Shown here: positions 1 through 7,390 of the stretch, piece by piece
How positions within the stretch are numbered: the stretch's first letter is position 1
How the letters are laid out: every line of letters begins with the position of its first letter
Assembly (NCBI GenBank): GCA_025331435.1
Contig: JAIWNI010000311.1
Location: forward strand, 1-11,898
Source of the DNA: Choanephora cucurbitarum
Lineage: Eukaryota > Mucoromycota > Mucoromycetes > Mucorales > Choanephoraceae
Direction: 5' to 3'
DNA length: 11,898 nt
Notes under the pieces: model-generated
Databases searched by the model: none
What the model was told of the DNA's origin: nothing
The model's input: the letters and a program-made list of their open reading frames with translations, nothing else
Made by a program: the position numbers and the translations under genes

Positions 1-342
1 GAATTCGTACATGAAGCCTTCCAAGTAATTCGTATGGAAAACTTGAAGTCACAAGCTGACAATGCCTTCGTGTTCAGTCAACAGCGTACTTGCCCATCCT
101 TCGAGGTTAACGACCTGGTCCTCATCAACTTTCCTGTCTACTCAAAAGCATTAATTGGACGTTCTGCTAAGCTCTCTGCTCGTCATCATGGTCCATGTAG
201 AATCATTAAAAAACTCTCGGAAGACCGTGTGGACGCTATCGAACTCAGTAACGACAAAAGCATGAAATATGTGCACGCGTCCCGCATTAAGCCCTATTGC
301 CACAATGAGGACATTATGATTCTTAACCCCCCGATGTTGTGA
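1..342 (+). CDS. Ty3/gypsy retrotransposon Pol polyprotein, integrase C-terminal end (5' partial)
   Basis: The frame is open from base 1, with no start in the window before the Met at 34, so the gene enters from upstream; 113 codons remain before the TGA at 340-342. Integrase inserts retrotransposon cDNA into chromosomes, and this part is its C-terminal DNA/chromatin-binding module. Visible hallmarks are a basic, aromatic segment (FEVNDLVLINFPVY, about residues 38-51), then AKLSARHHGPCRI, which fits the GPY/F-type module (HHGP followed by a hydrophobic stretch), then a short beta-rich stretch ending in VHASRIKPY, the usual end of such domains. The catalytic DDE core and all other Pol domains lie outside the window. 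No frame break is seen in this piece. It could instead belong to a related integrase-carrying element, but Ty3/gypsy fits best. Confidence 0.75.
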   Translation, partial: EFVHEAFQVIRMENLKSQADNAFVFSQQRTCPSFEVNDLVLINFPVYSKALIGRSAKLSARHHGPCRIIKKLSEDRVDAIELSNDKSMKYVHASRIKPYCHNEDIMILNPPML

Positions 343-828
343 GCTCATCAAGTCACACATTTTCGAATAAATCATAAGTGTCTCGTACACCCCCAATCGC
401 ACCATCAATAGACTATATACTCCGCAAGAATCCCGCTCATCTCACACTAGCATTGCTTGTGTCGAATCTAACAGTTAATAGTAACTTTCAATTAACGCTA
501 TAATATAAAAGACCTTGATGTTAAGATAGTTATATTTCTTTATCTCTAATGATATCTTAATATCACAGGTAAACTTTAGTCACATAATATCAGTTAATAT
601 ATAAAAAAGATAAGGTGTCCTGAAAACAGTCACCACCAGCTTAAATTCGAGTTGTAAAATCAGTCACCACCAGCTTAAACTTGAGTTGTAAAAACAGTCA
701 CCGAGTTTTTAATTGTAAATGTTTGAAAACTGCAGCTGATTTTTTTGCTCTTCTAAAAATTAGTTTTCCCCCTTTTTTTCTAATAGTGAGTACTATAGCT
801 TTGGACTTTTAGTTTATTATACTGCTTT
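343..828. other. AT-rich noncoding stretch between the gypsy remnant and Helitron A
   Basis: No credible gene is present. It should hold the 3' noncoding part of the gypsy element, possibly part of its LTR, and the 5' end of Helitron A, but neither border can be fixed. Candidate signals are a purine-rich tract at 602-614 followed by TGTCCTG, which could be a polypurine tract plus LTR start; an A followed by TCTCTAAT at 543-550, which resembles a Helitron 5' terminus; and a pyrimidine block at 764-783 just upstream of the Helitron frame. The counterpart 5' region of Helitron B is outside the window, so homology cannot decide. Confidence 0.5.
627..702. repeat. 34-bp direct tandem repeat, two full units plus a partial third
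   Basis: Units start with CAGTCACC at 627, 661 and 695, exactly 34 bp apart. Units 1 and 2 differ at only a few positions (CAGTCACCACCAGCTTAAA is shared at their starts). The third keeps only CAGTCACC and then degenerates into a T-rich sequence. It lies about 130 bp upstream of the Helitron A reading frame, so it may be a promoter-proximal repeat of the Helitron or a repeat in the gypsy LTR; the sequence does not decide between these. Confidence 0.8.
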
Positions 829-1356
829 TTGATCATTAAGATTTTGACAGATATTTTAAAAACTAAAAATATGAGCAATTCACCAGCTGTTTTCTGCGCA
901 GCATGTAACGAACCGGGTCATTCTCGCAAAACATACCGATTTTGTCGAATGAACCCACGCAACCAAGTAGATGAAGGTGTTCAAATGGAAGAGGTTCAAC
1001 AAGAACAAACTCAAAACGGTGTGGTAGTTTGTTCTGCATGCAATGAGCCTGGACACTCTCGCCGAACCTTTGCTGGATGCAGAATAAATTCACGTTTTCA
1101 AGATATGGAAGTAGATGGGCAACCTTCTGCTGTCGAAGTTTGTGCCAACTGCGGAATGGAAGATTTTTTAAGACGAACCAGCAGACTCTGTCCTCTCAAC
1201 ACCCAAAACACTAGAAATGTTGCAAGAGATTTAAGCGCTGTACCTTCTATGAGATTTGATTGTGGTTCAATGAGTTGTATTTGCGATCGTTGTGGTGCTT
1301 TGATGTGGGTTAGGGAAAGGGCTTCTGGCAGTAGCAAAATCCATCCTGTGTTTTAA
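829..1356 (+). pseudogene. Helitron A RepHel, N-terminal zinc-knuckle segment
   Basis: This 175-residue segment is the start of the RepHel frame. The Met at 829 is the first available; the Met at 871 (MSNSPAVFC) is an equally plausible start. It carries three tandem CCHC-like knuckles of the form C-x2-C-NEPGH-SR...C: CAACNEPGHSRKTYRFC, CSACNEPGHSRRTFAGC, and a diverged third, CANCGMEDFLRRTSRLC, in which the His is missing. These sit at about residues 23-39, 65-81 and 104-120. They are followed by CICDRCGALMW, the Cys-rich block that normally precedes the F-x-LCC motif of Helitron proteins. Such knuckles probably bind nucleic acid. The segment ends at a TAA (1354-1356), and the same frame resumes at once with LCCCKG, the expected continuation, so this stop is a nonsense mutation and not a gene end. 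Confidence 0.8.
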
Positions 1357-1722
1357 TTGTGTTGTTGTAAGGGTGAGTCGATTTTAAGTCCTTTGCAACC
1401 TACACCACCAGAAATTGCATATCTTTCTAAGGGAAGTAATAGTGCTTCCAAAGAGTTTCGAAGTAATATTAGAATGTACAACAGCTCTTTGAGTTTCAGT
1501 TCTTTTGGTGTAAACCTTGATTTGAACTTAGCTAATAGTCGAACTGGCTCTTACACCTTTCGAATTCAAAGCAGTCCATATCATTTGATCGGATCTGCTA
1601 TTCCCTCTGATAATTCTAGCCCTAAGTTTGCACGGATCTACGTTTTTGACACTGAGTATGAATTGGAAATTCGACATGCAATTGCACAAAATGTAGACCG
1701 TTCGACTCTATTAGCAATTTAG
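1357..1722 (+). pseudogene. Helitron A RepHel, N-terminal region segment 2
   Basis: It lies in the same frame as the preceding segment, with no natural start codon of its own: it begins LCCCKGE straight after the nonsense TAA. It contains the conserved Helitron N-terminal signature: FRSNIRMYNSSLSFSSFG, then YTFRIQSSPYHLIGSAIP, then FARIYVFDTEYELEIRHAI. The same blocks appear in Helitron B at 11577-11880, so the region is under shared ancestry and is not chance coding. It ends at TAG 1720-1722. Copy B has CAG (Gln) at the equivalent codon, so this is a C-to-T nonsense change. No catalytic role is known for this part; it precedes the Rep domain in RepHel proteins. Confidence 0.8.
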
Positions 1723-2069
1723 AATATGATGCATCGAGTTAACCCTTTTGTTGCTATCTTTAAAAACATGACACAGATTGCTGCTAAACAGCAAAGTGAC
1801 AATGATACTCTTGGTCAAAACGATGGCATATCATCATTGGAAAATGTGAAGTTAGTCTTTAGAGCTGAAGGCGTACCAGATCGTAGACGCTATAATAGAC
1901 CTGCAAATGGTTCTCAAATTGCAGCCATAATTGTTGGCGGTGACAACGATGATAATGCTGCAAATACTTCTCGAGATATAGTCATTCAATACCAAGATAG
2001 TTCTATTCTAAGAGTCAATGAGTCAAATCAGTTTTACGATCCTTTGCATTACGTTCTTTTGTTTCCTTT
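1723..2069 (+). pseudogene. Helitron A RepHel, segment 3 up to first frameshift
   Basis: It continues in frame after the TAG: NMMHRVNPFVAIF, LVFRAEGVPDRRRYNRP, SQIAAIIVGGDND, SRDIVIQYQ, then YDPLHYVLLFP. These are the regularly spaced conserved blocks that lead into the Rep domain (the DRRRYN and PLxYxLLFP blocks are typical of Helitrons). At the T-run 2067-2069 one base is missing: copy B reads ...LLFPF-VEPGW, whereas A shifts frame and reaches TAA at 2098-2100. The correct continuation in the next frame reads GEPGW, matching the usual LLFP-x-GE-x-GW motif. Confidence 0.8.
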
Positions 2070-2989
2070 GGAGAACCTGGATGGAGTATCACTACTTTAA
2101 GCAATTCATCCAACGAAAAAATGACGATCATGCAGTTCTATAGCTTTAGACTTATGTACAGACCTTTTGATGGCCACTTACTACATGTTTTCGGCAACTT
2201 ATTTCACCAGTACAATGTCGATATGTATACAAAAATGGAGCAAAACAGACTCTTATACATTCGCCACAATCAAAAAAGTTTAAGATGTGAGCTGTATCAA
2301 GGTCTACAAGACGCTGTCAATCTGAATGATGGTTTGCAACCAGCCAATCAACAAGAAAGGGAACGATTAGATAAAAAGGTAATTTTACCATCAAGCTTTA
2401 TCGGCGGACCTCGGCATATGGCACAATTGTATCAAGATGCATTGAGTATTGTCAGACGCTTTGGAAAGCCTGATTATTTCATCACCTTTACCTGCAACCC
2501 TCATTGGCCTGAAATCCAAAGTGAATTTTTGTTTGGTCAAAAAGCATCTGATCGACCCGATCTTTGTAGCCGAGTCTTCAACATTAAGTTTCGTAAATCA
2601 CTTGATGATCTCACAAAAAAGAATGTCTTGGGTAAAGCTGTTGGATTTGTCTACACTATTGAATTTCAAAAACGTGGACATCCTCATGCTCACATTCTAT
2701 TAATCGTTGATTCCTCGGATAAGCCTTTGAATGCAGAAGAGTATGATAGTGTCGTATCAGCTGAGATACCAGATCCAGTTCGTTTCCCTTTGGCCGACCA
2801 AACAGTGATAAAACACCTGATTCATAAACCATGTGGAATAATCAACATACAGGTTGTTTGTATGGATATTGCGCATGGGTGTACCAAAAAGTATCCCAAA
2901 GTCTTTTCCAATGAGACAACTGCTAACATTAACGGTGGCTATCCTGTATATAGAAGGAGAAACAATGGCATCACAGTCCCAAAGACTAT
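2070..2989 (+). pseudogene. Helitron A RepHel, Rep endonuclease domain with HUH motif
   Basis: Rep cuts one strand at the element ends to start rolling-circle transposition. The frame is open from the frameshift at about 2069 to about 2989, with Met codons at 2121 and 2130. Order: YSFRLMYRP, then HQYNVDMYTKMEQNRLLYIR, then FIGGPRHMAQLYQDALSIVR, then FGKPDYFITFTCNPHWPEI, then FQKRGHPHAHILL with the metal-binding H-x-H codons at 2685-2687 and 2691-2693. After that come AEIPDPVRFPLADQTV, HGCTKKYPK and YPVYRRRNNG. Copy B and most Helitrons have RGLPHAH, so A has a Leu-to-His change just before the motif, but the HAH pair is kept. A one-base deletion at 2988-2990 then throws the frame and the shifted reading stops at 3069-3071. 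Confidence 0.85.
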
Positions 2990-4173
2990 AACAGACACAC
3001 ATATAACATTGACAATTGTTGGGTTGTACCTCACAACCCTTACCTTGCTACGAAAAATGATGCACATATAAATGTTGAAATATGTTCATCAATCAACAGC
3101 GTCAAATATGCCTATAAGTATGTGTATAAAGGCCATGATTGAGCCTCATTGTCTGTTGAGCAAAATGATGAAGTCCGCTCTTTCATCGAAGCCAGATATG
3201 TCCCTGCTCCTGAAGCTTGCTGAAGACTATTCTCTTTTCCAATGCACAAGGAATTCCTTGCACACCAAAGACTAGCTATCCATCTTGAAGGGGAGAAGTC
3301 TGTGTACTTCAACGAAGATGATGACTTCAACGCTGTATTGATGCAAGCCTCTGAACAAGATACAACTTTGACCTGTTGGTTCGAAACGAATCAGATAGAT
3401 CCCGAAGCAAGGTCTATTTTGTACCCCAACTTTCCTGAGCAGTATGTCTGGCAACTATCTGTAAAGCCAAGAATATGGGCAAAAAGACAACGTGGTTTTG
3501 GTGCAACTATTGGTAGAGTTTATTCTGTATCTCCCAAAAGATCAGAACTCTATCATCTTCGTATGCTGCTGTACCATGTTGCTGGGGCGACCTCTTTTGC
3601 TCACTTGAGAACAGTTAATGCCATATGCCATCCAACGTTTCAATCTGCTGCTAGAGCTCTAGGTCTGCTTTCATCAGACAACCAATGGAAGCAATGTTTA
3701 GATGAGGCTGCTCATACGCAGACGCCTGTATCTCTTCGCAAGCTTTTTCGCATTGTCTTGGTGTTCCGTGATCTTGCTGATCCATACCAGCTTTGGTTGG
3801 ATTTTAAAGACAAGCTCTCGGAAGACTATCTTTATAAACTACAGAATGACTCTTCATTCGATCCAGTGCTAAATGATATCAATGATACATCTTTTGACCG
3901 TGCACTTTCAGATATTGAAAGTATCTTAACAAGTCATCATGGCTCAAGCTTACGATCATATGGGCAATTTCAATTACCTACTCCTGATTCTAGCTATTCT
4001 GCTCCTAATATTCTGATCCAAAAACAACTTCGATTGAATACTATTGCAAGACAGACAACCTATCTTGAAGATGTAACAAATTTCAATTCTGATCAACTTG
4101 ATATTTATCGAGCGATTATGCAATGCGTTGAAAGAGATGGCTGTAACTCGACTAAGTTTCACAGACTTTTTTT
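2990..4173 (+). pseudogene. Helitron A RepHel, Rep catalytic tyrosines and Rep-helicase linker
   Basis: The third frame carries the end of Rep and the linker. The tyrosine motif YAYKYVYKG has the Y-x2-K-Y-x2-K layout; catalytic Tyr candidates are codons 3107-3109 and 3119-3121, four residues apart, as in Y2 Rep proteins. Two in-frame TGA stops follow: 3140-3142 (copy B has Arg, CGG) and 3221-3223 (copy B has Trp, TGG). After them the frame stays open through FPMHKEFLAHQRLAIHLEGE, FPEQYVWQ, RGFGATIGRVYSVSPKRSE, HLRTVNAICHPTFQ, FRDLADPYQLWLDFKDKLSED and LDIYRAIMQCVERDG. It breaks at a T-run (4167-4173) that is one T short of the expected ...FFVDG reading. The linker is conserved in copy B, with an extra 16-bp deletion there. 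Confidence 0.85.
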
Positions 4174-5003
4174 GTTGACGGACCTAAAGGTACGGGCAAA
4201 ATTTACCTTTTTAACACACTCTTGAAAGCAGTACGATCTGGTCATAATGGATTTGCTTTGGCTGTTGCATCCAGTGGCACAGCTGCATTAGTGATGGCAG
4301 GTGGCAGGAGAGCTTATTCTATGTTCAAAATACCTCTGGAAATTTCCTCTACTACAATGTGTGGAATCACACCATCCTCTATGCAAGCTCAATTATTGAG
4401 GAAGACCAAACTAATCATTTGGGATGAGTCTTCAATGATCAACAAGTCTACTCTTGAAACAGTCGATCGAACATTTAAAGATACTTTTGGTACTCAAAAT
4501 AAGGTGCTTGAATCAATACCATTTGGTGGCAGATTGATGGTTTTTGGTGGCGACTTTCGTCAAGTACTCCTTGTGATTCCTAAAAGCAGTAGATCAGACG
4601 TTGTCAATGCATGCATCAACCGATCTTTTCTCTGGCGTTCCTTTACAGTCAAAAAGCTTCAAATTAACTTGCGTGTTCAGCAAGCTCAAAATAACAACAA
4701 TCCATCATTGTCTCTTGAATTTAAGCAATTTGCTAATATGCTTTTGAATATTGGTAATGGCTCAGCAGGAACTCTTCGAGTACAAATTTATCCAAACTTC
4801 TTTCCCGCCGATACTGACTTTGTCAAACTGCTGGATTCCATGCTCATACCTGGAGATAATCTTCTGAATTCTCTTTCTGCTATATATCCAGAGCTATTTA
4901 ACCCGGACTTTAGGATTGATAATAATACATCATATTTAATTAGCTCTGCTATATTAATGCCTATCAATGTGCGTGTTGCTGAAATCAATCGTTTATTGAT
5001 TGG
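4174..5003 (+). pseudogene. Helitron A RepHel, Pif1-type helicase N-terminal half
   Basis: This is a Pif1-like SF1B DNA helicase, which unwinds the transposon strand 5'-3' after Rep nicking. Motifs: VDG then GPKGTGKI at 4180-4203 (Walker A), ASSGTAALVMAGGRRAYS (motif Ia), KTKLIIWDESSMI with Walker B Asp-Glu at 4423-4428, GGRLMVFGGDFRQVL (motif III), and NLRVQQAQ (motif IV). Walker A should end GK-T/S, but A has GKI, and GPG has become GPK, so ATP binding would probably fail even without the frame breaks. Walker B is intact. The Met at 4222 is only the first Met after the frameshift, not a true start. The segment ends at a one-base deletion near 5001-5006, after INRLLIG. Confidence 0.85.
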
Positions 5004-5579
5004 AAACTTCCAGGTGAACAAGTTATTTACTATAGTGCTGATGAGAACTTGGATCTTCAACAATCACTAAAACATCCTATGGAAGTTCTCAATGTAATTG
5101 AATCTTGTGCGTTGCGTCCTCATGTACTTACTCTAAAAGTCGGAGCACCTATCATGCTTCTAAGAGATCTTGATGCTCTGAATGGCTTATGTAATGGTAC
5201 AAGACTCATTGTCAAGTCATTAATGCGAAACTTAATTGAAGCTGCAATCGAAACAGACGCATTTGCTGGATCAGTTGTATGCATTCCAAAGATAAAGCTC
5301 TTTTCTGCTGAAATTGATGCTATGCAATTTCAGCGAATTCAATTTCCAATCAGACTTGCTTTTGCCATGACAATTAACAAACCTCAAGGGCAAACTCTCG
5401 ATCGGGCTGGTTTGTATCTACCAAAACCTGTTTTGAGCCATGGCCAGTTGTATGTTGCTCTTTCACGAGTAAGGCAAAAAGAATCTATCAAAATTCTCAT
5501 TGGCAAATCAAGCTTTATTCCAGCACAATATGCTAAAAACCATACAAGAAATGTCGTATACAAAGAAGTTTTCACTTAA
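5004..5579 (+). pseudogene. Helitron A RepHel, Pif1-type helicase C-terminal half
   Basis: It continues from the preceding frameshift and runs to the natural end of the protein, TAA 5577-5579. It holds the C-terminal RecA-like motifs: LKVGAPIMLLRDLD, LCNGTRLIV, IQFPIRLAFAMTINKPQGQTL (motif V region, here KPQGQT where copy B has KAQGQT), then LYVALSRVR (motif VI, with the Arg finger). The ending NHTRNVVYKEVFT is the same in both copies, which supports the stop as genuine. No OTU, apurinic endonuclease or other extra C-terminal domain follows, so this is a plain Helitron and not the endonuclease-fused Helentron type. Confidence 0.87.
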
Positions 5580-5628
5580 TATTTTAACTTTCTATAGACT
5601 TATTATCCTTATTATCCCTATACATAAC

Positions 5629-5634
5629 AATAAA
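5629..5634 (+). terminator. Poly(A) signal of Helitron A
   Basis: AATAAA lies 50 bp after the RepHel stop on the + strand. Copy B has AATAAA at the matching place in its own tail, so the signal looks ancestral to the family. Inferred from motif and position only. Confidence 0.5.
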
Positions 5635-5767
5635 ACTACTTTTTGAAAAATTATTTATATCTGATCCTAATCGAACTCATCTCATTAAGCTTATTCTAAA
5701 GATCAACTTTAAATTAAATGAGATGAACTGGATTAGGGTCAAATACAAATGGTTTTAAAAAACTTAT

Positions 5768-5773
5768 TTTATT
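5768..5773 (-). terminator. Poly(A) signal of Helitron B
   Basis: TTTATT on + reads AATAAA on -, about 60 bp after the RepHel stop of copy B and at the homologous place to the signal in copy A. Motif and position only. Confidence 0.5.
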
Positions 5774-5832
5774 GATATTGATATTTTATAAGGATATTCA
5801 TATCGAAGATAAGCATATAAGAAACATAATGT

Positions 5833-6718
5833 TTATGTAAATACCTCTTTATAAACAACATTTCGTGTGTGGTTCTTTGCATATTGAGCAGGAACGGAAT
5901 TAGATTTGCCAATTAAGACCTTGATGGAATTCTTATGTCTGACTCTTGAAAGAGCAACATAGAGTTGTCCATGACTGAAGACTGGCTTTGGTAAATAAAG
6001 CCCAACTCGGTCAAGAGTTTGACCTTGAGCCTTGTTGATCGTCATCGCAAAAGCAGGTCGCACAGGAAATTGGATTCGTTGAAATTGTATGGCATCGTTT
6101 TGATTTGAAAGAAGTTTTATCTTAGGAATGCATACAATGGATCCTGCAAATGCGCCTGTTTCAATTGTAGCTTCAATCACATTAAGCATCAGTGATTTTA
6201 CGATAAGTCTGGTTCCATTACAAAGACCACTCATGGCGACCAGATTTCGTAGAAGCATGATGGGAGCTCCAACTTTCAATTTAAGCACATGAGGTGGCAA
6301 TGAGCCTGACTCAATAGCATTAAGAACTTCAGCAGGATAAATGAGGGATTGTTGTTGAGTAAGGGCTTCGTCAGCACTATAGTTAATGACTGAATCGTCA
6401 GGGAACTTGTTGATTAACAAACGGTTGATATCCGTAACATGAGCATTAAGAGGGGTGAGGACGGCAGAGTTCATCAGGTTGAATGCCCTGTTTGGAAGAG
6501 GTGTGTTTGAATCGAACAGTTCTGGAAAAACAGTAGAGAGAAGGTGCAAAAGGTTATCACCTGGAATAAGCATTGGCTCCGGCAGTTTGATAAAGTCGGT
6601 ATCAATTGAAAAGAAACTGGGATACACTTGCATTCGCAGAGTGTTAAATGTTCTATCACCAATTTCCAACAGCATGTTAGCAAATTGCTCAAGTTCTTGT
6701 GACAATAACAAATCGCTA
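5833..6718 (-). pseudogene. Helitron B RepHel, Pif1-type helicase C-terminal half
   Basis: About 295 codons end in NHTRNVVYKEVFT and TAA (5833-5835), the same ending as copy A. It carries LEQFANMLLEIGD, LKVGAPIMLLRNLV, LCNGTRLIV, AFAMTINKAQGQTLDRVGLY (motif V) and SHGQLYVALSRVRHK (motif VI with the conserved Arg). Unlike A, this half is uninterrupted and all its motifs look intact. It is separated from the ATP-binding half by a one-base loss in the A-run at 6719-6724; the Met at about 6711 is internal. Reading the upstream half through in its own frame gives about 80 meaningless residues before a stop, overlapping this segment. Confidence 0.87.
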
Positions 6719-7390
6719 TTTTTTGAGCTTGCTGTACTCGCGTATTGATTCTAAGCCTCTTTACAACGAATGATGGCCAGAGATAAGAGCGGTTAATACA
6801 TGCATTTACTACATCTGTTCGACTGCCTTTAGGGACCACAGGGAGTACTTGACGGAAATCACCACCAAAAACAATTAGCCTGCCACCAAAAGGGATAGAT
6901 TCAAGAGTACTGTTATCAGCACCAAAGAAGTCTTTAAAAGTGCGATCCACAGTTTCAAGGGTAGACTTGTTTATCATTGATAATTCATTCCAGATGATGA
7001 GTTTTGTTTTTTTTAACAACTCGACTTCAGAAGAAGAAGGTTTAATTCCACACATTGTGGTTGAGCTGGTTTCAAGAGGTATTTTCAACAAAGAATGAGC
7101 AGTAAGACCGCCGTCCAAAAGTAGAGCAGCTGTGCCACTGGATGCAACAGCCAGAGCGAACCCAACGTCAGTGGATCTTACTGCCTTTAACAGAGCATTA
7201 AAGAGGTAGGTCTTACCTGTACTTCCAGGTCCGTCAACAAAAAACACTCGAGGAAATTCAGTTGAAGTATAACCGTCTCTTTGAACACAATGCATGATAG
7301 CATCAAAAACATGACGTTGATCTTCGTTGAAGTCTTCTATAGCTTTAGACAAATATGTCTGTCTTGCAGCGGCATTGAGTTGAAGATGTT
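6719..7390 (-). pseudogene. Helitron B RepHel, Pif1-type helicase N-terminal half
   Basis: The frame is open from the solo LTR border at 7390 (QHLQLNAAARQTYL) through FNEDQRHVFDAIMHC, then VFFVDGPGSTGKTYLF. Walker A GPGSTGKT lies at 7209-7232 and is intact. Then come ASSGTAALLLDGG, KTKLIIWNELSMI, GGRLIVFGGDFRQVLP (motif III) and NTRVQQAQ. The Walker B acidic pair is changed from DE to NE (codon 6987-6989), and the next Ser is Leu, so ATP hydrolysis would probably be lost. The ORF Met at 7352 is not a real start, because coding homology continues upstream to the LTR. The frame is lost at 6719-6724. Confidence 0.87.
7386..7390. repeat. Target-site duplication of solo LTR, left copy
   Basis: ATGTT at 7386-7390 pairs with TTGTT at 7922-7926 (one mismatch). 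Five-base duplications are standard for Ty3/gypsy-type integrases. Keeping one copy and removing the LTR restores the Helitron frame, which supports the boundary to the base. Confidence 0.75.

Larger units (their letters stand above)
829..5686 (+). mobile_element. Helitron copy A (rolling-circle DNA transposon, degenerate)
   Basis: This is a nearly full-length Helitron body. It encodes, in order, N-terminal zinc knuckles, the Helitron-like N region, an HUH/Y2 Rep endonuclease and a Pif1-family helicase: the RepHel protein that nicks, unwinds and strand-transfers the element in the nucleus. The reading frame spans 829-5579 (about 1,580 codons, usual for RepHel) and is broken by stops at 1354, 1720, 3140 and 3221. 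Single-base frameshifts lie near 2067-2069, 2988-2990, 4167-4173 and 5001-5006. The right limit given is the end of the 3' tail it shares with Helitron B. The left limit is only the first Met of the frame; the true 5' terminus is upstream and unproven (candidate 543). It is non-autonomous in its present state. Confidence 0.9.
5629..5773. repeat. ~145-bp imperfect palindrome at the Helitron A/B tail-to-tail junction
   Basis: The left arm 5629-5686 and the reverse complement of the right arm 5717-5773 match at about 45 of 58 positions with one gap. They are best at the centre (TCATCTCATT is identical in both; GATCCTAATC against GACCCTAATC). A 30-bp AT-rich spacer (5687-5716) separates the arms. 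Each arm is the 3' tail of one Helitron, at about the same distance from its RepHel stop (83 and 92 bp to the CCTAATC block), and each arm includes the AATAAA of its copy. The arm divergence is similar to the coding divergence, so the palindrome reflects two related elements meeting end to end. The actual 3' termini (expected CTRR before T) are not certain; CTAA followed by T occurs in each arm, at 5667-5671 on + and at 5733-5737 on -. Confidence 0.75.

Noticed and set aside
335..615. 3' LTR of the gypsy element starting at TGTTGT (335) or TGTCCTG (615)
   Set aside because: The first has no purine tract before it and overlaps the stop codon; neither has a matching CA end or a second copy in the window. 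Not called as a feature.
627..702. CRISPR-like array
   Set aside because: The units are contiguous with no spacers, only two and a half copies, in a eukaryotic transposon setting.
4788..5063. Minus-strand 91-residue ORF under the helicase of copy A
   Set aside because: It is antisense to conserved helicase sequence and has no recognisable domain.
829..5579. Reading the seven open segments of copy A (and the similar ones of copy B) as separate genes
   Set aside because: They are collinear pieces of one RepHel protein; most lack a real start and join at single-base lesions when compared with the other copy.
829..5579. Introns or an alternative genetic code explaining the breaks
   Set aside because: The frameshifts are one base long with no sequence to remove, and TAA, TAG and TGA all occur opposite different sense codons (Gln, Arg, Trp, Tyr, Glu, Phe) in the sister copy.
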